The notes beneath the pieces are model-generated. The model searched no databases. It saw only the letters and a list, made by a program, of their open reading frames with translations, and was not told where the DNA came from. Below, one piece after another: positions 32,311-40,880 of a stretch of 64,000 bases of DNA. The DNA lies in the NCBI GenBank assembly GCA_015075625.1, contig JABTTZ010000004.1:248001-312000 (forward strand), in the 5' to 3' direction. Origin of the DNA: Anaerolineales bacterium (GTDB lineage Bacteria > Chloroflexota > Anaerolineae > Aggregatilineales > UBA2796). Numbering within the stretch: the stretch's first letter is position 1; the number at the start of each line of letters is the position of its first letter. A program made the position numbers and the translations under genes.

Positions 32311-33552
32311 TTAGAGCGCATCCCACCAGCCTTTAATCGTACTGGCGGCGCTCTTGCCAACGCCAATGACTTCGTTCACGGCTTTGCGAGCGTCAATCTC
32401 AACATTGAAATTCACCCCCGCCCCAACGCCCAACGACGCGCCAATCTTCCCGCCGAATTTCAGTTTTCCATTGTCATAGCCAGCTTTCACATCGGCTTCG
32501 GCGCTCAAGCCATAGCGGACATCACCGCCAAGCGCCGCCCCAACGGGGACGCCGCCGATGTCCGTGCCATACTTGACACTGCCTTCCGCCTTACCACCGA
32601 TGAATGCCGAGCCGCCGGCTTGGACATACGCCTGATTCGCGTTGAACACCGCACCGACTTCGCCTTTCACGTTTGCCCCAACGTAGGCAGAGGCTGCCAC
32701 ATCTGCGCCAGCAAGTTTGCCAGTATAACTAACCTTGCCGAGGTAAGCGCCCGCTTCACCGCTAATGCCCGCCTTAACGCCCGCCCCGTTTTGCTCAATG
32801 CCCCACTTGGCGCTTGCCTCTGCGGAAAGTACGGAAGCTTTCACTCCCGGCGCGATCTCTTTGTTGTGAACAAGACCGCCGCCCACCTTCCCTAAATCAT
32901 CTCCGGCAAATTTGATTCCGCCGCTGAACTTGCTAGGGTTTTTCGTGAATTCATCACCGAACTTTTTACTGAACAGTTCCTTTGAGTTCGTCTTGATCAC
33001 GTTGCCGTCTTTGTCTTTGACAGTGGCGGGGAGTTTCCATTCATAGGCCTTGTATTTCAGAGTCTCTGGCTTGGGCTTACTGCCTGCGCCAGCGGCTGCG
33101 GCTACCGCTGCCTTACCCGCTTGTCCAACAGCACCGCCAACCCCACCCGCGCCACCCGACGCCCCACCAGCGAACCCACCACTGCCACCACCAAAACCAC
33201 CCGCGCCACCCGCTGCGCCGCTACCAACCCCGCCCGCGCCACCCGCCCCGCCCCCGCCGCCAAATAGAGCGCCGGATTCCTCCTCCGCAGCGCGTAAGGC
33301 GTCGCTGATCTTCTTCGTCGCCCCGCCCGCATCGTGCAAGACGCCCTTCAGTTTCTTCATGCGGGGAAACACAAAGTCTGCCATCTCCCGTGTGAAGTTA
33401 TCGGCAGCCTCGCCTATCCAGCCGCCCCCGCTCAGCGATTCGCTGATACGCTGAATAGCTGAGATAAGCTGCTCGGTTTGCCCGGCTTCTTGGATAAACG
33501 CTTGGGCAATCTGCGCTAGTCCATCATAATCAGCCTGTATTTTAGCCGCCAT
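32311..33552 (-). CDS. WXG100-fused large protein (candidate Type VII-secreted effector)
   Basis: 413 residues. Residues 1-95 form a helical hairpin of WXG100 type: IQADYDGLAQIAQAFIQEAG, then the turn GGGWIGEAADNF (W-x-G at ~48-50) and FVFPRMKKLKGVLHDAGG. A Gly/Ala-rich linker (~96-160) follows. The C-terminal ~250 residues alternate short beta-like stretches rich in Gly, Ala and Lys (KASVLSAEASAKWGIEQNGA, GVKAGISGEAGAYLGKVSYT, ADVAASAYVGANVKGEVGAV, GGKAEGSVKYGTDIGG) and end STIKGWWDAL. I do not recognise this domain. RBS GAGGAT ~10 nt before the ATG. No EssC/EccC ATPase is in the window. Confidence 0.75.
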   Translation of the reverse strand: MAAKIQADYDGLAQIAQAFIQEAGQTEQLISAIQRISESLSGGGWIGEAADNFTREMADFVFPRMKKLKGVLHDAGGATKKISDALRAAEEESGALFGGGGGAGGAGGVGSGAAGGAGGFGGGSGGFAGGASGGAGGVGGAVGQAGKAAVAAAAGAGSKPKPETLKYKAYEWKLPATVKDKDGNVIKTNSKELFSKKFGDEFTKNPSKFSGGIKFAGDDLGKVGGGLVHNKEIAPGVKASVLSAEASAKWGIEQNGAGVKAGISGEAGAYLGKVSYTGKLAGADVAASAYVGANVKGEVGAVFNANQAYVQAGGSAFIGGKAEGSVKYGTDIGGVPVGAALGGDVRYGLSAEADVKAGYDNGKLKFGGKIGASLGVGAGVNFNVEIDARKAVNEVIGVGKSAASTIKGWWDAL

Positions 33553-33753
33553 AAGAACGCTATCCTCTCTGACCGTGATTCGTTTGAAATCGGTTGGTGT
33601 CCGTAAGAATGGACGCGATTATGGCATGGAGGTGTTCCCGACAGAAAGAGCAATATTCATAAAGACCTGTGCAGAAGACGTAAAAATCGCTACACTTCCC
33701 TTCAGCTTTCTCCGAGAAAACCGCACAAGCACTGAAGGATACACGCACGATCC

Positions 33754-35184
33754 ATGAGCAGCGCTGAACACGTCACCCCCCGCCTGATCACGATGAAGTT
33801 CGGCGGCACCTCCATGGGCAACCATGACGCCATAGCCCAAGCCGCCCGCATCATCCTCGATCATCGTATGCAAGGACATCGCATTCTCACCGTTGTTTCA
33901 GCGATGAGCGGGGTTACTGATAAACTGAAAACAGCCGCACGAACAAGCGCTATTGGGGACGATGAGGAACACGCCCGCATCATTGACGACCTGCGCCGCC
34001 GTCATACAGAGACCGCCGAGCAACTCGTCAGCGATGAGGCGCTCCGTAAAGCGCTGGTAGACGACCTTGATGCTTTATTAGACAGCCTGAATGCGCTTTG
34101 TCACAGCATCGCCGTCTTGAAGGAAATCACGCCGCGTGGGACGGATTTGATCATGTCCTTTGGGGAGCGGCTGAGCGCCCGCCTTCTCGCCGCCCATCTA
34201 CGCGATCTAGGGCAACCCGGGCTTGCCATTGATGCCAGCGATATTATCGTCACCGATGATAACTTTCAGGACGCTGCCCCGCTGATGGAAGAAACCCAAG
34301 CGCGGGTGACGGAACTCCTGCTGCCTTACCTGCATGAGGGGAAACTCCCCATCCTCACTGGTTATATCGGGGCAACCCGCGAGGGAATCATCACGACATT
34401 GGGACGTGGCGCCAGTGATTACAGCGCGGCGATCCTCGGTGCCTGTGTGAACACCGATTACCTCTGGATTTATACCGATGTAGACGGGATCATGACCACC
34501 GACCCGCGTCTTGTCCCCACGGCGAAGGTCATTCCCATCCTCAGCTATGGAGAAGTGGGCGAGCTTGCCTATTTTGGGGCGAAAGTCCTTCATCCCAAGA
34601 CCGTGCAGCCCGTCATTGATAAGGGAGCGCCGGTGCGTGTGCGGAACACCTTCAACCCAAGCCATTTAGGGACGCTCATCCAGCCGCAATCTGAAATTAC
34701 CCAGGGGGCGGTTAAAGCGGTTACGGTGATCCGCGATGTCAGCCTGATCTCTGTGGAGGGGCGGGGGATGGTCGGCGTGCCGGGCATTGCCGGACGAACC
34801 TTCATGGCGGTGGCGCGGGTGGGCGTCAGCGTGCTGCTCATTTCGCAGTCATCCTCCGAGCAGAGTTTCTGCTTCATCGTCCCCCAAGCGAAAACGGCGA
34901 TTGTGTTGGACGCGATCAAGAAGGAACTGCGCCATGAACTGGAACGTGGGGATGTTGACAGCGTGTGGGCGCGTGAAGATGTGGTGATCGTCACCACTGT
35001 TGGCGCGGGGATGCGCGGAACGCCCGGCGTTGCCTCGCGGGTGTGCAGCGCCCTAGCAACGCGAGGGATCAATATTTTGGTCATTGCGCAAGGATCATCG
35101 GAGTACAGTATTTCCCTTGTCTTGCGCACCGAGGAAGCAACGGAAGCCGTCCGCGCTCTGCATGAATTAATTTCGCTGATATAA
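33754..35184 (+). CDS. lysC: aspartate kinase (monofunctional)
   Basis: Phosphorylates aspartate, the first step to lysine, threonine and methionine. 476 residues. ATP site TMKFGGTSMGNHDAI near residues 13-27, SFGERLSARLLAAHL near 134-148, and GRGASDYSAAILGACV near 219-234 with YTDVDGIMTTDPRLVP. Two ACT domains fill ~320-476 (VSLISVEGRGMVGVPGIAGR, VVIVTTVGAGMRGTPGVASR), which normally give feedback control by lysine or threonine. AAGGA lies about 15 nt before the ATG, a long spacing. It is followed 15 bp later by the ABC ATPase and is probably co-transcribed with it. Confidence 0.95.
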   Translation: MSSAEHVTPRLITMKFGGTSMGNHDAIAQAARIILDHRMQGHRILTVVSAMSGVTDKLKTAARTSAIGDDEEHARIIDDLRRRHTETAEQLVSDEALRKALVDDLDALLDSLNALCHSIAVLKEITPRGTDLIMSFGERLSARLLAAHLRDLGQPGLAIDASDIIVTDDNFQDAAPLMEETQARVTELLLPYLHEGKLPILTGYIGATREGIITTLGRGASDYSAAILGACVNTDYLWIYTDVDGIMTTDPRLVPTAKVIPILSYGEVGELAYFGAKVLHPKTVQPVIDKGAPVRVRNTFNPSHLGTLIQPQSEITQGAVKAVTVIRDVSLISVEGRGMVGVPGIAGRTFMAVARVGVSVLLISQSSSEQSFCFIVPQAKTAIVLDAIKKELRHELERGDVDSVWAREDVVIVTTVGAGMRGTPGVASRVCSALATRGINILVIAQGSSEYSISLVLRTEEATEAVRALHELISLI

Positions 35185-35199
35185 CGCGGGAAACAGGCT

Positions 35200-36072
35200 A
35201 TGACTACCGACTCTTCTCCACTTATGGTTACCATCAGCGCTCAAGGGGTGAACAAAATCTTCAACCCGGGCGGAACCAACGAGGTGATCGCCCTCGAAAA
35301 TGTCAACCTCACCGTGAAACCGGGCGAATTCGTCTCGCTCATTGGTCCCTCTGGCTGCGGAAAGTCAACCTTGCTGCGCCTGATTGCCGATCTGATCACA
35401 CCAACCAGTGGGGAACTGCTGGTGAATGGCAAGACGCCCGACGCCGCCCGCAGAGATCGAGATTACGGGATCGTCTTTCAGAATGCCACGCTCTACGATT
35501 GGCGCACTGTTGCCAAGAATGTTCAGCTTCCTTTAGAGATCATGGGTTACCCGTCGAAAGAACGTGCAGCCCGTGCGCAGACAATGCTTGATCTCGTTGA
35601 ATTGGGTGGGTTTGGCAACCATTTCCCCTGGCAACTTTCGGGGGGTATGCAGCAGCGCGTCTCCATTGCGCGGGCGCTGGTCTTTGATCCGGCGATCATG
35701 CTCATGGATGAGCCGTTCGGGGCGCTGGATGAATTCACCCGCGAACGGATGAATCTGGAACTTTTGCGCCTTTGGGAGCAGACGAAAAAGACGATTATCT
35801 TCGTGACGCACAGCATTCCCGAAGCGGTCTTTCTCTCCACCCGCGTTGTGGTCATGTCCCCCCGTCCGGGGCGGATCACGCAGGTGGTTGATGTGCCGCT
35901 GCCCTACCCGCGCACCTTTGACACCCGCGAAACAGATGCCTTTTTCCAAAAGGTGATCGAAGTCCGCGAATACCTCCGCGAGGCGCACGAGGTCGATGAT
36001 GAGATTGCCGCTGCCCAAACTGCAAAGACGACGAAGGCGCTCAAAGGGCGAAACCGCAGCGAGCCACTTTAG
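35200..36072 (+). CDS. ABC transporter ATP-binding protein (SsuB/TauB/NrtD-like)
   Basis: 290 residues, one complete nucleotide-binding domain: Walker A LIGPSGCGKSTLLRLIADL near 47-65, Q-loop YGIVFQNATLYDWRTVAKN, signature WQLSGGMQQRVSIARAL near 145-161, Walker B AIMLMDEPFGALDEFTRE and switch His in FVTHSIPEAVFLS. The 'FQ....L.W.TV..NV.LPLE' stretch and PRPGRITQVVDVPLPYPR tail are typical of the nitrate/sulfonate/taurine subfamily (also used by riboflavin/thiamine-precursor importers in this group). No permease or binding protein is adjacent, so the transported compound is unknown. Confidence 0.88.
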   Translation: MTTDSSPLMVTISAQGVNKIFNPGGTNEVIALENVNLTVKPGEFVSLIGPSGCGKSTLLRLIADLITPTSGELLVNGKTPDAARRDRDYGIVFQNATLYDWRTVAKNVQLPLEIMGYPSKERAARAQTMLDLVELGGFGNHFPWQLSGGMQQRVSIARALVFDPAIMLMDEPFGALDEFTRERMNLELLRLWEQTKKTIIFVTHSIPEAVFLSTRVVVMSPRPGRITQVVDVPLPYPRTFDTRETDAFFQKVIEVREYLREAHEVDDEIAAAQTAKTTKALKGRNRSEPL

Positions 36073-36229
36073 CGCAGGGAAGATAGCATCTGTAATCGCA
36101 TCCTCAAAGTGGCGATCTGAACGAAATGTAGTTTACCTCAGTAAAAACCCCTCGCCACCTATCCCTTTCTACGCAAAATAACGGTACAATTCGGGTTTGG
36201 CTTAGCGTGTTCGCAGAGGACAAACCCGC

Positions 36230-38566
36230 ATGGAACTCGCCTTTACCTATGTGTTTGTGGGTGGCTTATGTATTGGCATTGTCACCCTGATCATCGCCGG
36301 AATCCGCAGCCGGGGACGACTGAAGGCACTCTTTCCATGGCTGATGGTCGTCCTTGTTTCGGCGCTGCTGGCAAAAATGATCAACATCCTGCCCCCCGAT
36401 GCCCATTTGGGGCAGTATGCCAGCTTTTTCCTCGGCGGCTTGACCCAACCCGCCCTTTATGTGGCGCTTGCCAGCGCCCAAATTGCCGCCTTTGCCGCCC
36501 TTTCCATCCGCTATTATGGGCTGCGGGGGGCGCTGGTGCCCGGGATCACCGGCGTGGTCTGGGTCGTCGCTATCTTTGGCGCAGCCCTGCAAACCCCCGG
36601 CAAGTTCGTCCTGATTGGCGCGACGGGGTGGTTGGGAAAAGTATTCACCCCACCCAACCCCTTGGGGTTGGTCGTTCTTGGTGGCTGGCTCATTTTAGGC
36701 TTAATCATCCTCGCCGGGGCGTTTTATACCTTTGCCACCGCCCGCCTACCGGAAATCTCCAACCGAGCGCTCTATTGGCTAACTGTCGCCCCAATGGTCA
36801 TCATGGGCGAACTGCTAGGCATCAGCGGCAGCCAATTCCTCCGCGAAATTGGTTGGTTGGTCAGTTTCATTGGCCTGATCGGGGCGTTTTATGGGGCGCT
36901 CTTACACGGCGTCTTTGACGTTCGGCGGGTGATCCGCGTCAGCATCACAGCGGCGCTGACGACGGGACTTTCGGCGGCGGCTGTTTTTATCACGCTGCTG
37001 CTTGCCCAAGCCCTTGACCCCGCCATTCCCAACCGTCTTTTGGCACTGGTGGGGCTGGCGTTGGCGGCGGCTCTCGCCTATTTGCCTTTGCGCAGCCTGA
37101 TCAACGGTATTATGGATCGGATTTTCGGCGCTTCCCGTGAAGACCCTACCTCGGCGGTGCGCATTTACAGCCAAAATATCGCTGGCGAGGTTGAACTTCC
37201 AAAGGTCTCTGATCAGGCAATTGACATGGTGCGCGGTTCGTTGGGGGCAAGGCGCGGGGGGCTGCTGCTTGCCACCCGTGACGATAACAACACAATCCGC
37301 CTTGAGCCGATGGAAAGCCCCAACGCTGATATGCCCGAAGTCCGAGGGTGGATCGGCAAAGATAGTCCCCTGTATATGGCATTTTTTGAACGTCGCATCC
37401 CGCTGCGGCAGTATGATCTTGAGTATGGGAGCGATTACGCCACCATGCCGCCCGAACTGCTCTCCTTTTTTAAGCAGCTTCGGATGAGCGCCTTTGCGCC
37501 CATTGTTGGGCAGGGGCAGGTGATTGGTATTCTGGCGGCGGGCGGCAAGACGAACGATGACTCGTATTCCCCGCAAGACCTCGAACTCTTGGCGACGATT
37601 GCCGCCCAAACGGGGGCGGCGCTGCGCAACGCCCGCTTGGTGAACGATCTCCGCAAGGCGCGTGACGAGACGCAGGAACTGAATATCGACATCATCCGCA
37701 CGAAAGAACGCCTCGAGCAGTTGGACAAGGTGAAGACGGACTTCATCACCATTGCCAGCCACGAACTGCGCACACCATTGGCGCAGATGCGCGGATACAC
37801 CGATATTTTAGAGGCGCTCAATGAGCAGCGTCATCTTGACCCCGACCAAACCGCCGGTCTGACGAACAACCTTCGCAAGGCGACAGATCGCCTTGAGCAG
37901 TTGATCGCCGATATGCTCGATGTGAGTCAGCTTGGCTTAGAGGCGATGGATTTGCGCTTTTCGCCAACCACAGTGGATAACGTCATGCGTCTTGCTATTG
38001 AGCCGCTGGCAGATTCGGTGAACCAACGGAAACTCCAACTGACGGCAAAGGGGCTGAAGGCGCTTCCGCCCATTCAGGCAGATATGCAGCGGTTGGTGCA
38101 GGCGTTCCGCAATATTGTGCTGAACGCGATCAAATACACGCCCGATGGGGGACGAATCGATATTACGGCAAAGACGCAAACAAACGAACGAAATAACGAG
38201 GAAGAAATCGTCATTGCCATCCGCGATACAGGGATTGGCATTGAACCGAAGTTCCAAGACCTGATCTTTGAGAAGTTTTTCCGCATTGCCGATCCGGGCT
38301 TACATTCTACGGGGACAACAAAATTCATGGGCGCTGGTCCGGGCTTGGGCTTGACCATTGCACGGGGGATGATTGAAGGTCACGGTGGGAAAATCTGGGT
38401 GGAAAGCCCCGGACACGATCCTGAAAAATACCCTGGCACCACCTTCTACATTATGCTCCCCGTCAACCCGCCGGAAAATGCTAAACGGGTGAAAGGCTTA
38501 GAGGGTGGCGGGGTGCGTCCCACCTCCCCCATGAAGCCGGGAATGATGCCCGTTGGGAAACGCTAG
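36230..38566 (+). CDS. membrane-bound sensor histidine kinase (7TM-GAF-HisKA-HATPase)
   Basis: 778 residues. About seven to eight hydrophobic helices fill residues 1-285. A GAF domain follows at ~315-475 (LGARRGGLLLATRDDNNTIR, APIVGQGQVIGILAAGGKTN), then a short coiled coil. The HisKA box is FITIASHELRTPLAQMRGYT (phospho-His near 510), and the ATPase domain has N box NIVLNAIKYTPDGG, G1 VIAIRDTGIGIEPKF and G2 GAGPGLGLTIARGMIEGHGG. No receiver domain or partner response regulator is nearby. It lies 157 bp after the ABC gene and ends overlapping the TetR gene, so the pair may form a signalling unit. Confidence 0.92.
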   Translation: MELAFTYVFVGGLCIGIVTLIIAGIRSRGRLKALFPWLMVVLVSALLAKMINILPPDAHLGQYASFFLGGLTQPALYVALASAQIAAFAALSIRYYGLRGALVPGITGVVWVVAIFGAALQTPGKFVLIGATGWLGKVFTPPNPLGLVVLGGWLILGLIILAGAFYTFATARLPEISNRALYWLTVAPMVIMGELLGISGSQFLREIGWLVSFIGLIGAFYGALLHGVFDVRRVIRVSITAALTTGLSAAAVFITLLLAQALDPAIPNRLLALVGLALAAALAYLPLRSLINGIMDRIFGASREDPTSAVRIYSQNIAGEVELPKVSDQAIDMVRGSLGARRGGLLLATRDDNNTIRLEPMESPNADMPEVRGWIGKDSPLYMAFFERRIPLRQYDLEYGSDYATMPPELLSFFKQLRMSAFAPIVGQGQVIGILAAGGKTNDDSYSPQDLELLATIAAQTGAALRNARLVNDLRKARDETQELNIDIIRTKERLEQLDKVKTDFITIASHELRTPLAQMRGYTDILEALNEQRHLDPDQTAGLTNNLRKATDRLEQLIADMLDVSQLGLEAMDLRFSPTTVDNVMRLAIEPLADSVNQRKLQLTAKGLKALPPIQADMQRLVQAFRNIVLNAIKYTPDGGRIDITAKTQTNERNNEEEIVIAIRDTGIGIEPKFQDLIFEKFFRIADPGLHSTGTTKFMGAGPGLGLTIARGMIEGHGGKIWVESPGHDPEKYPGTTFYIMLPVNPPENAKRVKGLEGGGVRPTSPMKPGMMPVGKR

Positions 38567-39176
38567 GCGAACGCCCAAACAAGCCCGCAGCCAACAGCGC
38601 GTCGATCACCTCTTGACAACGGCGGCAGCAGTCTTTGGCGAGGTGGGCTTGGCAGAGGCAACCACCAACCAGATCGCAGCGCGGGCGGGGATGTCCATTG
38701 GCTCGCTCTATCAGTTTTTCCCTAACAAGGAAGCGATCTGGGCAGCGTTGATTGAACGTTATGCCTTCCAACTTCGCGGATTGTTAAGCGCTGAGGGTAT
38801 GGCGGATCGCCCCTTTCGAGAGGTAATTCAAACCATCATCACCCGTCTGCTTGCGTTTGATACCGAACATGCCGGATTCAAAGCCCTGTTCATCACTGGT
38901 CCTACGGCAGAGCAGATCAACGCCGAAATTGTCAACCAAATCTGTGATCTGTTTCGGACGCGGTTTCCGGCTCTCTCGGAAGAAATTGCACTTCCAACCG
39001 CACTGGTCGCCGTTTCCTTAGTGCGCGGGATGCTGACCTTAAGGAGTGACCCACACCCCGCCGCGCCACCACTACCCTCTCTTGTGGGGGAGATTACAGC
39101 GGCGCTTTTGGGCTATTTGCGAACAGTGCTGCTGCGGCATGGGGTAACGATTCCGGCGGATATTGAGGCAGTCTAA
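38553..39176 (+). CDS. TetR/AcrR-family transcriptional regulator
   Basis: 207 residues from a TTG at 38553 that overlaps the last 14 bp of the histidine kinase gene (MGNARRTPKQARSQQRVDHL). The helix-turn-helix is classical: AAAVFGEVGLAEATTNQIAA, RAGMSIGSLYQFFPNKEAIW at ~25-65. The C-terminal ligand domain is of the type seen in many 'SIGSLYQFFPNKEAI' regulators. Operon position implies joint expression with the kinase; the target genes and ligand are unknown. The GAACGTTC palindrome at fadN is one conceivable TetR-type target, without evidence of a link. Confidence 0.88.
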   Translation: MGNARRTPKQARSQQRVDHLLTTAAAVFGEVGLAEATTNQIAARAGMSIGSLYQFFPNKEAIWAALIERYAFQLRGLLSAEGMADRPFREVIQTIITRLLAFDTEHAGFKALFITGPTAEQINAEIVNQICDLFRTRFPALSEEIALPTALVAVSLVRGMLTLRSDPHPAAPPLPSLVGEITAALLGYLRTVLLRHGVTIPADIEAV

Positions 39177-39211
39177 ACCTCTGACGATGAGAACGCGACT
39201 GTGGTATGAGG

Positions 39212-40003
39212 TTAACTGTTTTCCCACTCCGTCCCACAAACTGCACAAAACCAATAGCCACCCTCATCGGTGACCCATTCTAAAACCCCTTTGTGGCAGC
39301 CCGGACAGCGCTCTAGTGGCAAGTCTGCTTCTCGCCAGAGCCGCTCACAGCGTGGGCAATGGCTGAGCGTTTCCCCGCCCAATTCTTCGGAAAGCATCCA
39401 ACAATGGCAGGTGGGGCAGCGGCTCATTGTGTGGGCAAAGGCATCGCCCCACCCTACCCCACACCCGCCGCATAGCCAGAGATCATCATCCTCGTGGTAA
39501 GTCACCGATGCGCCGCATTTAGGGCATCCCAAACGGCGGCTGGCATGCTCATGCGCCCATCCCAAATAGACCTTAATGTCGTATAGTTTTTGCTTTGCCC
39601 GTCGCGTCCCTAATTTTGCTCGCAACCACTCCAACGGGTCTTTCTTACCTTTGCTGTTGTTGCAGCCACCTTCACCATGACATAAAGGGAGGATGTTTTC
39701 TGCCGTTGTGCCGGGGCAGTTCGCATCCGTCAGAGGAATCCAGTGATCTTGGGCCAATGTATGCCATAACCCGCGTGGGCGCTCACAAACGGCACAGCGG
39801 TGATCCCAATAGGTTAGGGCGCGTTCCCAGTCGGCGTTCGTTAGCGTGTTGGGAAGGCGGCGCTTGCGGATAAGGTAAGGGCGCTCCGCTGCTGTTGGGT
39901 GTTGAGGCAGCGCCGTTTCATGATGCCCAACGCGCAAAAATACCCCTCGCATCCAATTGCTAAAAGCACGTAATGGACGCTGGTCGTTTGTCTGTGTATC
40001 CAT
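39212..40003 (-). CDS. HNH endonuclease with tandem zinc ribbons
   Basis: 263 residues. N-terminal HNH core at ~70-135: DHRCAVCERPRGLWHTLAQD, HWIPLTDANCPGTTAENILP, LCHGEGGCNNSKGKKDPLEW, with the central H of LAQDHWIPL and the CNNSKGKKDP motif typical of the family. The C-terminal ~110 residues contain eight to nine Cys-x2-Cys knuckles (LGCPKCGASV, WLCGGCGVGW, SRCPTCHCWM, SHCPRCERLW, ERCPGCHKGV, WFCAVCGTEW), i.e. three to four zinc ribbons. HNH proteins act in defence, mobile-element and repair nucleases; this architecture is unusual to me. Convergent with the TetR gene. Intact ATG at 40003. Confidence 0.84.
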   Translation of the reverse strand: MDTQTNDQRPLRAFSNWMRGVFLRVGHHETALPQHPTAAERPYLIRKRRLPNTLTNADWERALTYWDHRCAVCERPRGLWHTLAQDHWIPLTDANCPGTTAENILPLCHGEGGCNNSKGKKDPLEWLRAKLGTRRAKQKLYDIKVYLGWAHEHASRRLGCPKCGASVTYHEDDDLWLCGGCGVGWGDAFAHTMSRCPTCHCWMLSEELGGETLSHCPRCERLWREADLPLERCPGCHKGVLEWVTDEGGYWFCAVCGTEWENS

Positions 40004-40355
40004 ACTAAGATATCAATGGGGCTACGATAACGAAAATCTAACCTAATGTAAATTATACGCCCTTTTGTGCGAATGCGAACGAATTTGTCAAAAATATCTT
40101 GTTAGGACTTACGCAGTTGAACGTGTTTGCCCTGTATTCATCCAAAGCGGAAATTTGAGGGGGACCCCTCAAAAAATGGATTCCCCCTTCTCCCAGTGGG
40201 AGAAGGGGGTTAGGGGGATGAGGGTTGCGGCGCTCTAGTGGAGTTGGGACCATTGGTTAAATACCAAAACCATTTTTCAAGCGGTTATAATAAATACTCA
40301 AGACATTCGATCTCAGCACAACGAATACAAGCATAAGGGAAAGGGATCATTGCGC
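40004..40355. other. intergenic region with IS-end-like sequence and hairpin repeat
   Basis: About 350 bp without a gene. GTTAGGACTTACGCAG at 40101-40116 resembles known IS/MITE ends of the 'GGACTTACGCA' type and partly the 15-bp end of the MITE at 23409. The hairpin repeat at 40183-40209 follows. The last 100 bp are AT-richer (TTATAATAAATACTC near 40284-40298) and probably hold the promoter of the cupin/GT2 pair. Confidence 0.5.
40183..40209. repeat. C/G hairpin, dispersed family copy 2
   Basis: CCCCCTTCTCCC and GGGAGAAGGGGG form a perfect 12-bp stem around AGT. It is preceded by CTCAAAAAATGGATT, as near 14130-14150, and followed by TTAGGGGGATGAGGG. Same family as at 24687 and 55465. Confidence 0.75.
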
Positions 40356-40880
40356 ATGACTGTAACTCCTAAGAAAGCGCCTCAGACCGTCCGTCAGGAT
40401 GGTACGCGGGTTGCCACTTTGATTGACGGCGTAAAGATTCACTCTCAAGTGACACAACAAGACGAACGCGGCACATTGACAGAACTCTACAGCCCGTATT
40501 GGAGATTTGATTCGATCCCGCTGGTATTTCTCTACACAGTCACCGTCCGTCCCGGCAAGGCAAAGGGATGGGCAGTCCATCATGATCAAGTGGATCGCTA
40601 CTTTTTTTGGGGAGGGACGGCAAAACTCGTTTTGTTTGATGACCGCCCCGAATCGCCTACCTACAAGTTGATCAACGAACTCTATTTCAGCGAGTTCAAC
40701 CGCAGCCTTGTCCTTGTGCCGCCGCACATTTATCATGCCGTGCAAAACGTAGGAACAACAGATGTTGTCATGATCAACTTACCAAGCGAACCCTACCATC
40801 ATGACGATCCTGATAAATACACCCTCCCCTTAGAAAACGATTTGATCCCTTACACCTTCAAGCCGGAGAGCGGGCATTGA
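40356..40880 (+). CDS. RmlC-like cupin (dTDP-sugar 3,5-epimerase family)
   Basis: 174 residues. ATG at 40356 with AAGGGA 9 nt upstream. A cupin barrel of the RmlC/dTDP-4-dehydrorhamnose epimerase group is suggested by DERGTLTELYSPYWRFDSIP, VRPGKAKGWAVHHDQVDRYF (His of the general base region), FWGGTAKLVLFDDRPES and LVLVPPHIYHAVQNVGTTDV. True RmlC carries 'GvlRGlH'; here the equivalent is KAKGWAVHHD, so it may act on another sugar nucleotide or be a binding homologue. The following GT2 gene overlaps it by 4 bp, which places both in glycan synthesis. Confidence 0.78.
   Translation: MTVTPKKAPQTVRQDGTRVATLIDGVKIHSQVTQQDERGTLTELYSPYWRFDSIPLVFLYTVTVRPGKAKGWAVHHDQVDRYFFWGGTAKLVLFDDRPESPTYKLINELYFSEFNRSLVLVPPHIYHAVQNVGTTDVVMINLPSEPYHHDDPDKYTLPLENDLIPYTFKPESGH

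Noticed and set aside
33050-33454. Pro/Ala-rich plus-strand frame
   Set aside because: It is the complement of the Gly-rich linker of the WXG100-fused protein; long PPAPP runs are an artefact of GGC/GGT codons.
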